A stretch of DNA of 64,000 nucleotides from an uncultured Bacteroidota bacterium (GCA_902514625.1 CABXRK010000001.1:1-64000); one strand, 5' to 3'; counted from the first letter of the stretch, positions 11,026-22,655 are shown. The notes: generated by a model from the letters alone, not told the origin. A program made the numbers and translations.

Positions 11026-11865
11026 TTGAATTTATTTACAACTTATAAAGCATTAATGCTTCATATTAAATCAAATTCATTTAATAGAATTGGATTAGTC
11101 CCAACTATGGGGTCATTACATGAGGGTCATTTGGGACTTATCATAAAAGCCATCAAACAAAATGATATTGTTATTGTTACAATTTTTATTAATCCCACAC
11201 AATTTGACGATAAATTAGATTTTATTAAATACCCTAAAAACATTGATGAAGATTTGAAAAAAATTAGAGGATTTAATAGTAATATACTAGTCTATTCTCC
11301 GAATGTAGAAGATTTATATAATAACAAAATTATATCAAAAAAATTCGATTTTAATAATCTTGATAAGATTATGGAAGGGAAATATAGAAAGTCACATTTC
11401 AACGGTGTTGCAACTATTGTTTACAAATTACTATCTGTTTTTAAACCAACAAATGCATATTTTGGTGAAAAAGATTATCAACAGCTGATAATAATTAAAG
11501 CTCTAGTTTTACAAAAAAAAATTAAAACTAAAATTATTAGCTGTAAAACTATTCGTAATAAAAATGGTCTGGCTTTAAGCTCAAGAAATTTATTATTAAC
11601 AAATAAAGAAACCAATCTCGCTCCAATTATTTATAAAACATTAAAAAAAGTGAAATCCTTCAAAAATAAAATGTCTCAAAATGAAATTTTAGTTTATGTA
11701 AAAAAAATATTTCATGACCAAAATGAATTCAAACTCGAATATTTCAAAATACTTAATGAAAAAAAACTTACCTCAGTAGATAATTTAAAAAAAGAAAAAA
11801 AATTACGTGCTTTTATTGCCGTTAGATTAGGAAAAATAAGATTAATTGATAACATAAAATTTTAA
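11026..11865 (+). CDS. panC: pantothenate synthetase
   Basis: LVPTMGSLHEGHLGLI, VTIFINPTQF, FGEKDYQQL, LALSSRNLLL; TTG start. Confidence 0.97.
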   Translation: MNLFTTYKALMLHIKSNSFNRIGLVPTMGSLHEGHLGLIIKAIKQNDIVIVTIFINPTQFDDKLDFIKYPKNIDEDLKKIRGFNSNILVYSPNVEDLYNNKIISKKFDFNNLDKIMEGKYRKSHFNGVATIVYKLLSVFKPTNAYFGEKDYQQLIIIKALVLQKKIKTKIISCKTIRNKNGLALSSRNLLLTNKETNLAPIIYKTLKKVKSFKNKMSQNEILVYVKKIFHDQNEFKLEYFKILNEKKLTSVDNLKKEKKLRAFIAVRLGKIRLIDNIKF

Positions 11866-11884
11866 AATTGAATATATTTGAACT

Positions 11885-12229
11885 ATGCAAATTGAAGTTC
11901 TAAAATCAAAAATTCATAGAGTTACTGTCACAGAGGCTGACATTAATTATATTGGGAGTATTTCTCTTGATAGAAATCTGATTAATGCCGCAAAACTTGT
12001 CGTAGGCGAAAAAGTCCATGTTTTAAATCTTAATAATGGGGAAAGAATAGAAACCTATATAATTGAAGGTAAAAAAAATGGTGAAATAACAGTAAATGGA
12101 CCTGCCTCTAGAAAAATATTAAAAGGAGATATTATTATTATTGTAAGTTATTGCATGATTTCTTATGAAGAGGCTAAAAATCATAAGCCAACCATAATCT
12201 TTCCAAATGAGAAAACTAATATCCTTTAA
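11885..12229 (+). CDS. panD: aspartate 1-decarboxylase
   Basis: KSKIHRVTVTEADINYIGSISLD with GS self-cleavage site; VHVLNLNNGERIETYIIEG. Confidence 0.97.
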   Translation: MQIEVLKSKIHRVTVTEADINYIGSISLDRNLINAAKLVVGEKVHVLNLNNGERIETYIIEGKKNGEITVNGPASRKILKGDIIIIVSYCMISYEEAKNHKPTIIFPNEKTNIL

Positions 12230-12234
12230 TACGC

Positions 12235-13200
12235 TTGAAAATTAATTATAAAAAAATCCTGGCTAATTTAATTCCAATCCTTATTGGTTTATTTTTTATC
12301 TATTTTTCCTATATTAATACTACAATTAATGAAAGAAATGAAATTTATAGAAATCTAAAAAACGCAGATTACATTTATGTCATTTTATCTGTATTTATTG
12401 GTTTTATTAGTCATATTATAAGAGCTTTTCGATGGAAATTAATGCTTAATCCACTAGGATATTCTCCTAAAACCCATAATTCTATACTAGCAGTTTTTAT
12501 CGGATATTTATCAAATTATGCTTTACCAAGACTTGGAGATGTAATTCGAGCAACAGTTTTAGCTAAATACGAATCCATTCCTTTCAATAAGAGTTTTGGC
12601 ACCATCGTTATTGAAAGAGCAATTGATCTTTTTCTTTTATCATTATTAATAATAGTTGCTATGATTTTAAATTTTGAACTGATCCATTCTCATCTTCATA
12701 TTGAAAAATGGAATCCATTACTTTTTTTTATTATTTTATTTTTTTCTTTAATCCTAGGCTATAAATTATTTTCTCATTTAAAAACTTCAAAAAAAAACTC
12801 AATTATAAAACTACTTAAATTCCTAGAGGGATTTAAAGAAGGATTCTTGATTATTTTCAAGATGGACAAGAAGATTACATACCTTATTCAAACTTTACTT
12901 ATTTGGTCTATGTATCTAGGAATGTTTATATTAATTAAATGGTCTATTCCAGAAACTACTTCTCTTTCAATTGAGCCTCTAATCTTAGCCTTTGTTATTG
13001 GATCTTTAAGTTTTTTTGCATCAAATGGAGGAATAGGAATTTACCCATATGTTATTTCTCTAGTTCTAATAAATTATGGAGTAAGTAAAGAATCTAGTCT
13101 TGCATTTGGATGGATTATGTGGACTTCTCAGTCTTTAATGTTTTTAATCTGTGGCAGCCTTTCCTTTTTTATATTACCTTTAATTAATAAGAATAATTAA
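12235..13200 (+). CDS. lysylphosphatidylglycerol synthase-like (UPF0104) flippase-domain membrane protein
   Basis: Multi-TM; SHIIRAFRWKLML...YLSNYALPRLGDVIRATVL; TTG start. Confidence 0.85.
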   Translation: MKINYKKILANLIPILIGLFFIYFSYINTTINERNEIYRNLKNADYIYVILSVFIGFISHIIRAFRWKLMLNPLGYSPKTHNSILAVFIGYLSNYALPRLGDVIRATVLAKYESIPFNKSFGTIVIERAIDLFLLSLLIIVAMILNFELIHSHLHIEKWNPLLFFIILFFSLILGYKLFSHLKTSKKNSIIKLLKFLEGFKEGFLIIFKMDKKITYLIQTLLIWSMYLGMFILIKWSIPETTSLSIEPLILAFVIGSLSFFASNGGIGIYPYVISLVLINYGVSKESSLAFGWIMWTSQSLMFLICGSLSFFILPLINKNN

Positions 13201-13214
13201 AGTTTTTTAAGACA

Positions 13215-14579
13215 ATGTCCAAAGCAAAAAAATCTTTTTTTTGTCAAAATTGTGGAAACGAATCTTCACAATGGCAGGGTCAGTGCAATTCTTGTAAAGA
13301 GTGGAATACTATAATAGAAGAAATACTAGACTCCTCCAAAAATAAAATTTGGGATTCTTTCTCAGAAAAAATTCCAATTAATCCCTCTAAATCGATAAAA
13401 CTTAATGAAATCGTTATAAATAATGAATCCAGGTTGTCTACTAATGATGTTGAATTAGATAGGGTTCTTGGTGGTGGCTTAATTCCTGGATCAGTGACTT
13501 TAATAGGAGGAGAACCTGGTATTGGAAAATCTACTCTACTTCTTCAAGTTTCTCTCAAATTAAATAAAAAAGTTCTTTATATCTCTGGAGAAGAAAGTCA
13601 TAAACAAATTAAATTAAGAGCAGATAGAATTAATCACAATAACCCTGATTGTTTTATCTTAAACGAAATAGAAACTGAAAAAATATTTAAACAAATTGTT
13701 GAAATTAATCCCTCCTTAATTATCATAGATTCAATTCAAACATTATATTCCAAAAGTATTAATAGTAGTGCAGGAAGTGTTTCTCAACTTAGAGGAAGCT
13801 CCTCTGAATTAATTACTTTTTCAAAAAAAACTAATATCCCTGTAATTTTAGTTGGGCATATTACAAAAGATGGTTCAATTGCTGGACCAAAAGTTTTAGA
13901 GCATATGGTTGATACTGTGATACAATTTGAAGGAGATCGAAATCATTTATACAGAATTATAAGAGCAAAAAAAAACCGATACGGATCAACTAATGAAATA
14001 GGGATTTATGAAATGACAAATAATGGTCTTAATGTTGTTAATAATCCAAGTCAATTACTTCTTTCTAATACAAATCTTTCTCTTAGCGGCCATTCTATTG
14101 CCTCTACAATGAAAGGCTTAAGACCTTTAATGATTGAAATTCAATCTTTAGTTAGTTCGGCAGTTTATGGTACTCCTCAAAGAAGTGCTACTGGATTTAA
14201 TTCTAAGAGATTAAACATGATATTGGCAATTCTAGAAAAAAAAGCCGGATTTAATTTAGGATCCAAAGATGTTTTTTTAAATATTACTGGAGGTCTAAAT
14301 ATTGAAGATCCTTCAATTGATTTATCTGTAATAGCTTCTATTTTATCCAGTTATAATGATATCCCTCTTTCAAAAAAAATGTGTTTTACCTCTGAAGTTG
14401 GTTTATCAGGAGAATTAAGGCCAGTCCCAAAAATAGAACAAAGGATCAAAGAAGCAGAAAAATTAGGATTCGATACTATTGTGATAGCTAATCCTATTAA
14501 AACTTTTTCGAAATATAATTCTATAAAAATTAAACAGTTAAATAAAATTGAAGATCTAATTAATTTATTATTTAATTAA
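13215..14579 (+). CDS. radA: DNA repair protein RadA
   Basis: CQNCGNESSQWQGQCNSCKEWNT zinc finger, GGEPGIGKSTLLLQ Walker A, KKNRYGSTNEIGIYEM RadA motif. Confidence 0.97.
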   Translation: MSKAKKSFFCQNCGNESSQWQGQCNSCKEWNTIIEEILDSSKNKIWDSFSEKIPINPSKSIKLNEIVINNESRLSTNDVELDRVLGGGLIPGSVTLIGGEPGIGKSTLLLQVSLKLNKKVLYISGEESHKQIKLRADRINHNNPDCFILNEIETEKIFKQIVEINPSLIIIDSIQTLYSKSINSSAGSVSQLRGSSSELITFSKKTNIPVILVGHITKDGSIAGPKVLEHMVDTVIQFEGDRNHLYRIIRAKKNRYGSTNEIGIYEMTNNGLNVVNNPSQLLLSNTNLSLSGHSIASTMKGLRPLMIEIQSLVSSAVYGTPQRSATGFNSKRLNMILAILEKKAGFNLGSKDVFLNITGGLNIEDPSIDLSVIASILSSYNDIPLSKKMCFTSEVGLSGELRPVPKIEQRIKEAEKLGFDTIVIANPIKTFSKYNSIKIKQLNKIEDLINLLFN

Positions 14580-14608
14580 CTTTATTATAAATAAATCTTT
14601 TATTCATT

Positions 14609-15949
14609 ATGAAAAAAATAATCGATAATTTTCTATCTGAAGTAAATTCTAGAAATAAAAATGAACCTGAATTTATGCAAGCTGTTTCAGAAATTGCAGA
14701 AACAGTGATTCCGTACATTATTAAAAATAACATCTATTATGGACAAAACGTTCTATTAAGAATGGTAGAACCAGAAAGGGTTATATCTTTTAGAGTAGCT
14801 TGGATAGATGATAATGAAGAAATCAAAGTAAATAGAGGCTATAGAGTTGAAATGAATTCTGCTATAGGCCCTTATAAAGGTGGTTTAAGATTTCACCCAA
14901 GTGTAAACCTTAGTATTTTAAAGTTTTTAGCATTTGAGCAAATATTCAAGAACAGTTTAACCACTTTGCCAATGGGAGGAGGAAAAGGTGGATCTGATTT
15001 TGATCCAAAAGGTAAAACTGACACAGAGGTAATGAGATTTTGTCAAAGTTTTATGACTGAATTATATAGGCATATTGGCCCTAATAGAGATATCCCCGCT
15101 GGAGATATTGGAGTTGGCAGTAGAGAAATTGGATATTTATTTGGTCAATATAAAAGACTTAAAAATGAATTTACAGGAGTTCTAACTGGAAAAGGAGTTT
15201 CTTGGGGGGGATCCTTAATTAGACCTGAAGCTACAGGATATGGAGTTGTATACTTTATTGAAAACATATTAAATCAAAAAAGTGATTCTATTAAAGGTAA
15301 AAGAATTGTTATTTCTGGTTCTGGAAATGTTGCTCAATATGCTGCAGAAAAAGCTATAAAACTCGGTGGTAAAGTTTTAACCCTTTCAGATTCATCTGGA
15401 TTTATTTATGATAAAAATGGGATTTCATCAGAAAAACTTAGTGCGGTAATGAAAATTAAAAATGTAAAAAGAGGAAGAATTAGTGATTATTTAAAACTAT
15501 ATCCTAAAAGTGAATTTCATAAAGGTCAAAACCCTTGGAAAATTAAATGTGATATTGCTCTACCTTGCGCTACTCAAAATGAATTAAATGAAAATGATGC
15601 CAAAACCCTTTTTAATAACGGATGTATTTGTTTAGGAGAGGGAGCCAATATGCCATGTACTCCAGAAGCTATAACTTTCTTTGTAAATAACAAGGTTTCT
15701 TTTGCTCCAGGTAAAGCTTCAAATGCTGGAGGTGTTGCAGTATCAGGTCTTGAAATGGCACAAAATTCACTTAGATATAATTGGTCAAGAAAAGAAGTTG
15801 ATGAGAAATTAAAAAATATAATGTTTGAAATTCATCAATCATGCCTTGCTTATGGTAAAGAAAAAAACTATATCAATTATGTAAAAGGCGCTAATATTGC
15901 TGGTTTCGTTAAAGTTGCGGATGCGATGTTAGCTCAAGGAGTAGTATAA
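14609..15949 (+). CDS. gdhA: NADP-specific glutamate dehydrogenase
   Basis: GPYKGGLRFHPSVN, LPMGGGKGGSDFDPKG, PAGDIGVGSREIGYLFGQY. Confidence 0.97.
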   Translation: MKKIIDNFLSEVNSRNKNEPEFMQAVSEIAETVIPYIIKNNIYYGQNVLLRMVEPERVISFRVAWIDDNEEIKVNRGYRVEMNSAIGPYKGGLRFHPSVNLSILKFLAFEQIFKNSLTTLPMGGGKGGSDFDPKGKTDTEVMRFCQSFMTELYRHIGPNRDIPAGDIGVGSREIGYLFGQYKRLKNEFTGVLTGKGVSWGGSLIRPEATGYGVVYFIENILNQKSDSIKGKRIVISGSGNVAQYAAEKAIKLGGKVLTLSDSSGFIYDKNGISSEKLSAVMKIKNVKRGRISDYLKLYPKSEFHKGQNPWKIKCDIALPCATQNELNENDAKTLFNNGCICLGEGANMPCTPEAITFFVNNKVSFAPGKASNAGGVAVSGLEMAQNSLRYNWSRKEVDEKLKNIMFEIHQSCLAYGKEKNYINYVKGANIAGFVKVADAMLAQGVV

Positions 15950-15950
15950 T

Positions 15951-16673
15951 ATGCTTATTGAAACTAAAGCTATTGTAATTAAAAATATTAAATATGGTGA
16001 TTACAGTATTATTAGTAGATGCTTTACCCTTGCACATGGCTTACAATCATTTATGCTAAAAGGCATACTTAAACGAAAAAAAAGTGGCATTAAAAGGTCT
16101 CAATTTCAAACTCTTACCCAACTAAGTATCATTTATAATTTCACAAATAAAAAAAAATTAAAATTTATAAAACAAGCAAAAGTTATTAATACATATACAA
16201 CTATTCAAAATGATATAGTTAAAAATACCATTATTCTTTTTCTTTCAGAGATTTTAAATGAAGTTATAAAAACGGAAGCTCACACTCCATCTCTATATTT
16301 ATTTATCGAAACCTCTTTAAATTGGCTTGATGCTAAAAAAAAGGTAAAGAACTTTCATATTATTTTTTTAATTAAACTAATAAAATTCCTTGGATTTTTC
16401 CCTAACATAAATTCTAATGGAATCTATTTTGATCTGGAAAAAGGCTCATTTTCTAACCATAAAACTTCCATCCTAGAATATGATGTTGATACTATCATAA
16501 TTTTTAAAAAAATTTTAGGCATGAATTTTGAGCAAGGCGAAACAATAGATATTAACAGAAACTCAAAAAACAAAATACTTGAAATCCTTATAAAATATTT
16601 TGAAATTCACCATCATGGTTTTAAAACTCCAAAATCTCTTAGAATATTAAATGAATTATTTGATAATCCATAA
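15951..16673 (+). CDS. recO: DNA repair protein RecO
   Basis: N-terminal ETKAIVIKNIKYGDYSIISRCFT OB-fold; helical C-terminus. Confidence 0.92.
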   Translation: MLIETKAIVIKNIKYGDYSIISRCFTLAHGLQSFMLKGILKRKKSGIKRSQFQTLTQLSIIYNFTNKKKLKFIKQAKVINTYTTIQNDIVKNTIILFLSEILNEVIKTEAHTPSLYLFIETSLNWLDAKKKVKNFHIIFLIKLIKFLGFFPNINSNGIYFDLEKGSFSNHKTSILEYDVDTIIIFKKILGMNFEQGETIDINRNSKNKILEILIKYFEIHHHGFKTPKSLRILNELFDNP

Positions 16674-19155
16674 ATTTATTTTAATTCTAACTTTTCTTTC
16701 TATATCTAATATTATATATAGTCAAAAGATAAGGGTTATTGATGATTTAAATGGGAACACTCTTTCAAATGTCATTGCATTTAATTATGAACAAAAAATC
16801 TATTCATTGTCAGATAAAAATGGTGAATTAGATATTAGTGACTTTAAAAAAGATGAAATTATTTTTTTTCAATTGTTAGGATATAAAGAAATTTCGTTAA
16901 GAAAAAGCGAAATTATAAACAATGGATTATTAGTAGAACTTCAATATGAAAAAAATGAGTTAGAAGAAGTTATTCTATCAGTTGCAAGAAAGTCATCTTC
17001 AAAGAAAAAAATTGCAAAAAAAGTTTCAATAATAACAGCTGATCAAATTGAATTTAATATGTCATCTACTGGCGCGGAATTATTAAATATAAGTCCTGGA
17101 ATTAGAGTTCAAAAATCTCAAGGTGGTGGCGGAAGCCCTGTTATTAGAGGATTTGAAGCCAATAGAGTGCTTTTGGTAATTGATGGTGTTAGAATGAATA
17201 ATGCAATTTATAGATCTGGTCATCTTCATAATTCAATAACTGTTGATCCTCACAATATAGATCGCGTAGAAATAATATACGGGCCTTCTTCTGTTGGTTA
17301 TGGTTCTGATGCGCTTGGCGGAGTAATTCATTTTTATACAAAAACCCCTGAAATAAATATTGAAAAAAAAATTAAAACTACATTTTCTAGCAAGTTTTCA
17401 TCTTCTGATTTGTCTTTGATTAACAATATTACATCAACATACAGTTCAAAAAAATGGGCTAGTATTACAAGTATAAGCTCCTCCAAATTTAATGATATTT
17501 TAACTGGGAAGAAAAGATTTCATGGGTTTAAATCTTGGGGACTAAATAATTATTATTACCCCTCAAACAGCAATGTTTATTATATAAATCCAATTAAAAA
17601 TCCGAACCCAAACATTCAGAAAAATACGGGATATAGTCAATATGATGTTTTTCAAAAGTTTGCAATCTTATTACCACAACAATTTAAATTAAATCTTAAT
17701 CTACAATTTTCTAATTCTTCAAATATTTCCAGGTATGATAAACTCACTGAAAAAAACTCCTCTGGAAAATTAAAATATTCCGAATGGTACTATGGCCCTC
17801 AAAAGAGATTATTTTTTGCACCTCAATTAAAATTTTATCCTGGAAAGAAATTAATAAAAAAAGGGACTCTAACCCCTGCAATACAATTCATAAAAGAATC
17901 TAGAATAAATAGAAGGTCTAATGCTTTAAATAAGTCAATACAAAAGGAATCTCTTGTTGTTTACAGTTTAAATGGCGATTTTGAGGGATCAATGACCCCT
18001 AAACTTTCTTTTTCATATGGATTTGAGGTAGTTCAAAACAAATTAAGTTCAACCGCATATTCTGAAAAATTGATTTTACTTAATAATAAAATAATCGGAT
18101 TTGAAAATAGAATACTAATTCCCACAAGATATCCAAGTGGTGGAAGCTCATATAAAAATTACGCTTCATATATAAATTTTGATTTTGACATAAACAAATC
18201 AACTACTATAAATTATGGTCTTCGTTTTACCTGGTCATCAATAGAAGCTAATTGGCAAGAATTGGCTTCTATTGATGCATTTTTATCTAATTATAAATCT
18301 AATTCAAATGCATTAACTACTAGTTTAGGGATAGCGCATAGGACTAATAATAATTTAAAATTTAATGCAATATTTTCTAGTGGATTTAGAAATCCTAACA
18401 TTGACGATATTGGAAAAATTAGAGAAAATAATGGAATACTTACAGTCCCCAATACATTTCTGAAGCCTGAATATGCTTATAATTTTGATTTAGGGTTAGA
18501 TTATTTTTCGCCCAAAATAAAAAATACCATCTCTTTTAGAACTTTTATTTCATTAATATCTAGACATATTGTTAGATCCAATTATACTATTTTCGCTGAT
18601 AAGTCAACAAAAAACCCAAATACAATTTTATACGATGGGAATGAGGTTATAACAATTGCAAATAAGAATTTGGGTAATAGGGTAATATATGGAGGGTCAC
18701 TTGATACAAAAATTTCTATAAATAAAACCTTAAAATTCATTTCTAATTTTACTTTAACAAAAGCTGATTCAAATATAAAATATGGTCCTATGCCCTCTAT
18801 CTCTCCATTTTTTGGGGCTATTATTTTTAACTATAGCAAAAAGAATTTTTCAGTGGAAACTAAAATTAAATTTAGTGAGTCTAAACGCCCTGATGAATTT
18901 AGCAAAGGAGGAGAAGATAGGCTTGAATCAACTCCATTAATAAAATCTTCAATATTAAATGGGGAAAAAATTAATTATTATTACGGTTTCCCTTCATGGA
19001 ATACTTTTTCAATTATTTCTAATTACATGATTAATGAATCATTTATAATTAATTTAGGAATTAATAATATTTTTGATGCTAATTATCGAGAATTTTCCTC
19101 AGGTATTTCATCTCCAGGAAGAAATTTTATTGCAGGAATACGATTCGATTTTTAA
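16651..19155 (+). CDS. TonB-dependent receptor with carboxypeptidase-regulatory-like N-domain
   Basis: Signal peptide, plug domain (GIRVQKSQGGGGSPVIRGFEANRVLLVIDGVRMNNAIYR), terminal F (GRNFIAGIRFDF). Confidence 0.93.
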   Translation: MNYLIIHKFILILTFLSISNIIYSQKIRVIDDLNGNTLSNVIAFNYEQKIYSLSDKNGELDISDFKKDEIIFFQLLGYKEISLRKSEIINNGLLVELQYEKNELEEVILSVARKSSSKKKIAKKVSIITADQIEFNMSSTGAELLNISPGIRVQKSQGGGGSPVIRGFEANRVLLVIDGVRMNNAIYRSGHLHNSITVDPHNIDRVEIIYGPSSVGYGSDALGGVIHFYTKTPEINIEKKIKTTFSSKFSSSDLSLINNITSTYSSKKWASITSISSSKFNDILTGKKRFHGFKSWGLNNYYYPSNSNVYYINPIKNPNPNIQKNTGYSQYDVFQKFAILLPQQFKLNLNLQFSNSSNISRYDKLTEKNSSGKLKYSEWYYGPQKRLFFAPQLKFYPGKKLIKKGTLTPAIQFIKESRINRRSNALNKSIQKESLVVYSLNGDFEGSMTPKLSFSYGFEVVQNKLSSTAYSEKLILLNNKIIGFENRILIPTRYPSGGSSYKNYASYINFDFDINKSTTINYGLRFTWSSIEANWQELASIDAFLSNYKSNSNALTTSLGIAHRTNNNLKFNAIFSSGFRNPNIDDIGKIRENNGILTVPNTFLKPEYAYNFDLGLDYFSPKIKNTISFRTFISLISRHIVRSNYTIFADKSTKNPNTILYDGNEVITIANKNLGNRVIYGGSLDTKISINKTLKFISNFTLTKADSNIKYGPMPSISPFFGAIIFNYSKKNFSVETKIKFSESKRPDEFSKGGEDRLESTPLIKSSILNGEKINYYYGFPSWNTFSIISNYMINESFIINLGINNIFDANYREFSSGISSPGRNFIAGIRFDF

Positions 19156-19253
19156 AACTGTAAATATTAAGTATAATTATAACAACTTGAAAAATGAAAT
19201 GAATATTTGTTTATAAATTGCTTAATTTCGCAATTTGATTAACTATATGTTAA

Positions 19254-22200
19254 ATGTCTTTTAAAGAATATAAGGGATTGGATTTGAATAAAATCTCAAA
19301 AGAGATTTTAAAAATATGGAGTGAAAAGTCTATATTTAAAAAGAGTGTTATTTCTCGTGAAAATTCTGAAAATTACATCTTTTACGAAGGGCCTCCTTCA
19401 GCAAATGGCATTCCAGGTATTCATCATATGATGGGAAGAACAATTAAGGACATTTTCTGCAGGTATAAAACCCTACAAGGGTTTCAAGTAAACCGAAAAG
19501 CTGGTTGGGATACTCATGGACTTCCAGTAGAACTTAGCGTCGAAAAAGAACTAGGAATTACAAAAGAAGCTATTGGGGGAAAAATCAGTGTAAAAGATTT
19601 TAATTCTGCCTGTAAAGTAGCTGTAATGAAATACACAAAAACTTGGAAGGAATTAACTAACAAAATGGGTTATTGGATTGATATGGATTCTCCATATGTT
19701 ACTTATAATTCAAAGTATATAGAAACTGTTTGGTGGCTAATCAAGCAACTTCATCTTAAGGATTTGCTTTATAAGGGTTATTCTATTCAACCTTATTCTC
19801 CAAAGGCAGGTACTGGTCTTAGTTCTCATGAACTTAATCAACCCGGCACCTACAAAAGCGTTAGTGATACAAGTGTTACTGCTCAGTTTAAAGCTATTTT
19901 TTCTAGTCTGCCAGAAAAATTAAAAAAGTATAATAATTTATACTTACTAGCTTGGACTACGACACCCTGGACTCTACCATCTAACACTGCTTTATCTGTA
20001 AATGAGAATATTAATTACTGTATAATTAAAACATTTAATCAATATACTTTTTCTCCTATTAGCGTTGTAATAGCAACTAAATTAATTGATAAAATTTTTA
20101 ATAAAAAATTTTTTAAAGTTAAATCATTAAAAGAATTAAGTGCTTATAATTCAAATGACAAAAAAATTCCATTTTTATTTTGTCAACATATAAAAGGAAA
20201 AGATTTAATAGATATTAAATATGAAAAATTATGGGAAGATGCTCCAATGCCATTGCATTTTCCTGAAAATGCATTTAGAATTATTTCTGGAAACTTTGTT
20301 AATATAGAGGAAGGAACAGGTATAGTTCATACTGCTCCTACTTTCGGTGCTGATGATTCTAAAGCTGCAAAAGAGGCTGTTCCTGAAGTTCCTCCTCTTA
20401 TGGTTAAGGATGAAAATAATATTCCTGTGCCATTAGTTGATCTTGAAGGAAAATTCAGAAAAGAATTAGGGGCATTAGGTGGAAAATATGTTAAAAATGA
20501 ATATTATGAAACTAATAAAGTCCCTGAAAAATCTGTAGATGTTGAAATAGCAATAAAATTAAAAGAAAACAACAAAGCGTTTAATGTAGAAAAACACATT
20601 CACTCATATCCAAATTGTTGGAGGACTGATAAACCAATTTTGTACTATCCTCTTGATTCTTGGTTTATTAAAGTTTCTTCTCATAATAAAAAGTTATCAA
20701 GGCAAAATGCTTCAATAAATTGGAAACCGAAAAATACAGGAGAAGGAAGGTTTGGAAATTGGTTATTAAATGCAAATGATTGGAATTTATCTCGTTCTAG
20801 ATTCTGGGGGATCCCTCTTCCTATTTGGAGATCAAAAAATAAATCTGAGACTAAGGTTATTGGCTCAATTGAAGAACTAATAATCGAAATAAATAAATCG
20901 TTAGAAATTGGTTTAATGAAAAAAAATCCATTCTCTAAATTCAAAATAGGAGACATGCAAAACTCTAATTATGAAAAAATAGATTTACATAAAGAAAATG
21001 TTGATGAAATAATTTTAACCACTTCTGATGGCAAACCAATGTATAGAGAATCTGATCTTATCGATGTTTGGTTTGATTCTGGATCAATGCCTTTTGCTCA
21101 ACTTCACTATCCTTTTGAAAATATTGAAAAAATTGACGGTAAAATTAATTTTCCCGCAGATTTTATTTGTGAGGGAGTTGATCAAACAAGAGGTTGGTTT
21201 TATACCCTTCATGTAATTTCAACTTTATTATTTGATTCTGTTGCATATAAAAATGTGATTTCTAATGGATTAGTACTTGACAAAAAAGGACAAAAAATGT
21301 CAAAAAGGTTGGGCAATGTAATTGACCCATTTGAAACACTTGAAAAATATGGCCCAGATGCAACAAGATGGTATATGGTAAATAATTCTAACCCATGGGA
21401 TAATTTAAAATTTGATTTTAAAGGAATTGAAGAAGTTAAAAGAAAATTCTTTGGCACCCTTTTTAATACTTATTCTTTTTTTAGCCTCTACTCAAACATT
21501 GATGGATGGATTTATAAAGAAGCTCCAATTCCTCTAAAAAATAGAGTTGAAACTGATCAATGGATTTTGTCAGAACTACATTCATTGATCAAAACTGTTG
21601 ATTCTGCTTATCAAGATTTTGAACCCACAAAAGCTTCAAGAGCAATCTCAAATTTTGTCCAAGAACTTTTAAGTAATTGGTATGTTAGACTTTCCAGAAG
21701 AAGATTTTGGAAAGGAGCTTATGGTAAAGATAAAATTTCTGCTTATCAAACTCTCTTCGAATGTCTTATTACAATAAGTAAACTTTGTTCACCAATAGCT
21801 CCATTTTACTCAGATAATTTATATCTAGATCTGTGTAGTGCTACTAATATAGAAAATCACGAATCCGTTCATCTTAGTTCATTCCCAAAGCATAACTCAG
21901 AATATATTAATCACTACCTAGAAGAAAGTATGTTAAAAGCTAGAATAATTTCTTCTTTAGTATTGTCCCTAAGAAAAAAAGAACAAATAAAAGTTAGACA
22001 GCCACTTAACAAAATACTTATTCCCATTTTAAATGCCAATGAAAAAAAATCTATTTTAAAAGTTAAAGAATTAATTCTTTCAGAAACTAATGTAAAAAAA
22101 ATTGAATTCATTGATGATGAAAGCGAACTTCTGATTAAAGAAATCAAGCCTAATTTTAAATCCCTAGGACCTAAATTTGGTAAAGACATTAAAAAAATTG

Positions 22201-22655
22201 AGTCTTTAATTTCAAAATTAACTGCTCAACAAATATATGATCTTGAAAATGACAAATCTATTCCTCTTAAACTAAATAATAAATTAATTTCTATTTCAAA
22301 AAATGATATTGAAATTAAATCTAAAGATATTAATGGTTGGTTGGTTGCTAAAGGAAATGGAATAACTTTAGCTTTAGACATTCAAATAACTGAAAATTTA
22401 GCTTATGAAGGAATAGCTCGAGAATTGATAAATAGAATTCAAAATCTAAGAAAAGATATCGGATTTAAAGTTACAGACAAAATTATTATATATTTGAAAA
22501 AAAATAATATACTTGATCCTATTATAAAAATACATGAAAACCATATAAAAGGAGAAACGTTATGTGAAAAAATCATTATTAAGAAAAATATTGATAATGG
22601 TCATAATATCGCATTTGAAAAAATCAAAACAGAGATTTTAATTTTAAAAAAATGA
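19254..22655 (+). CDS. ileS: isoleucyl-tRNA synthetase
   Basis: YEGPPSANGIPGIHHMMGRTIKD (HIGH-type), KMSKRLGN (KMSKS), 1133 aa. Confidence 0.98.
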   Translation: MSFKEYKGLDLNKISKEILKIWSEKSIFKKSVISRENSENYIFYEGPPSANGIPGIHHMMGRTIKDIFCRYKTLQGFQVNRKAGWDTHGLPVELSVEKELGITKEAIGGKISVKDFNSACKVAVMKYTKTWKELTNKMGYWIDMDSPYVTYNSKYIETVWWLIKQLHLKDLLYKGYSIQPYSPKAGTGLSSHELNQPGTYKSVSDTSVTAQFKAIFSSLPEKLKKYNNLYLLAWTTTPWTLPSNTALSVNENINYCIIKTFNQYTFSPISVVIATKLIDKIFNKKFFKVKSLKELSAYNSNDKKIPFLFCQHIKGKDLIDIKYEKLWEDAPMPLHFPENAFRIISGNFVNIEEGTGIVHTAPTFGADDSKAAKEAVPEVPPLMVKDENNIPVPLVDLEGKFRKELGALGGKYVKNEYYETNKVPEKSVDVEIAIKLKENNKAFNVEKHIHSYPNCWRTDKPILYYPLDSWFIKVSSHNKKLSRQNASINWKPKNTGEGRFGNWLLNANDWNLSRSRFWGIPLPIWRSKNKSETKVIGSIEELIIEINKSLEIGLMKKNPFSKFKIGDMQNSNYEKIDLHKENVDEIILTTSDGKPMYRESDLIDVWFDSGSMPFAQLHYPFENIEKIDGKINFPADFICEGVDQTRGWFYTLHVISTLLFDSVAYKNVISNGLVLDKKGQKMSKRLGNVIDPFETLEKYGPDATRWYMVNNSNPWDNLKFDFKGIEEVKRKFFGTLFNTYSFFSLYSNIDGWIYKEAPIPLKNRVETDQWILSELHSLIKTVDSAYQDFEPTKASRAISNFVQELLSNWYVRLSRRRFWKGAYGKDKISAYQTLFECLITISKLCSPIAPFYSDNLYLDLCSATNIENHESVHLSSFPKHNSEYINHYLEESMLKARIISSLVLSLRKKEQIKVRQPLNKILIPILNANEKKSILKVKELILSETNVKKIEFIDDESELLIKEIKPNFKSLGPKFGKDIKKIESLISKLTAQQIYDLENDKSIPLKLNNKLISISKNDIEIKSKDINGWLVAKGNGITLALDIQITENLAYEGIARELINRIQNLRKDIGFKVTDKIIIYLKKNNILDPIIKIHENHIKGETLCEKIIIKKNIDNGHNIAFEKIKTEILILKK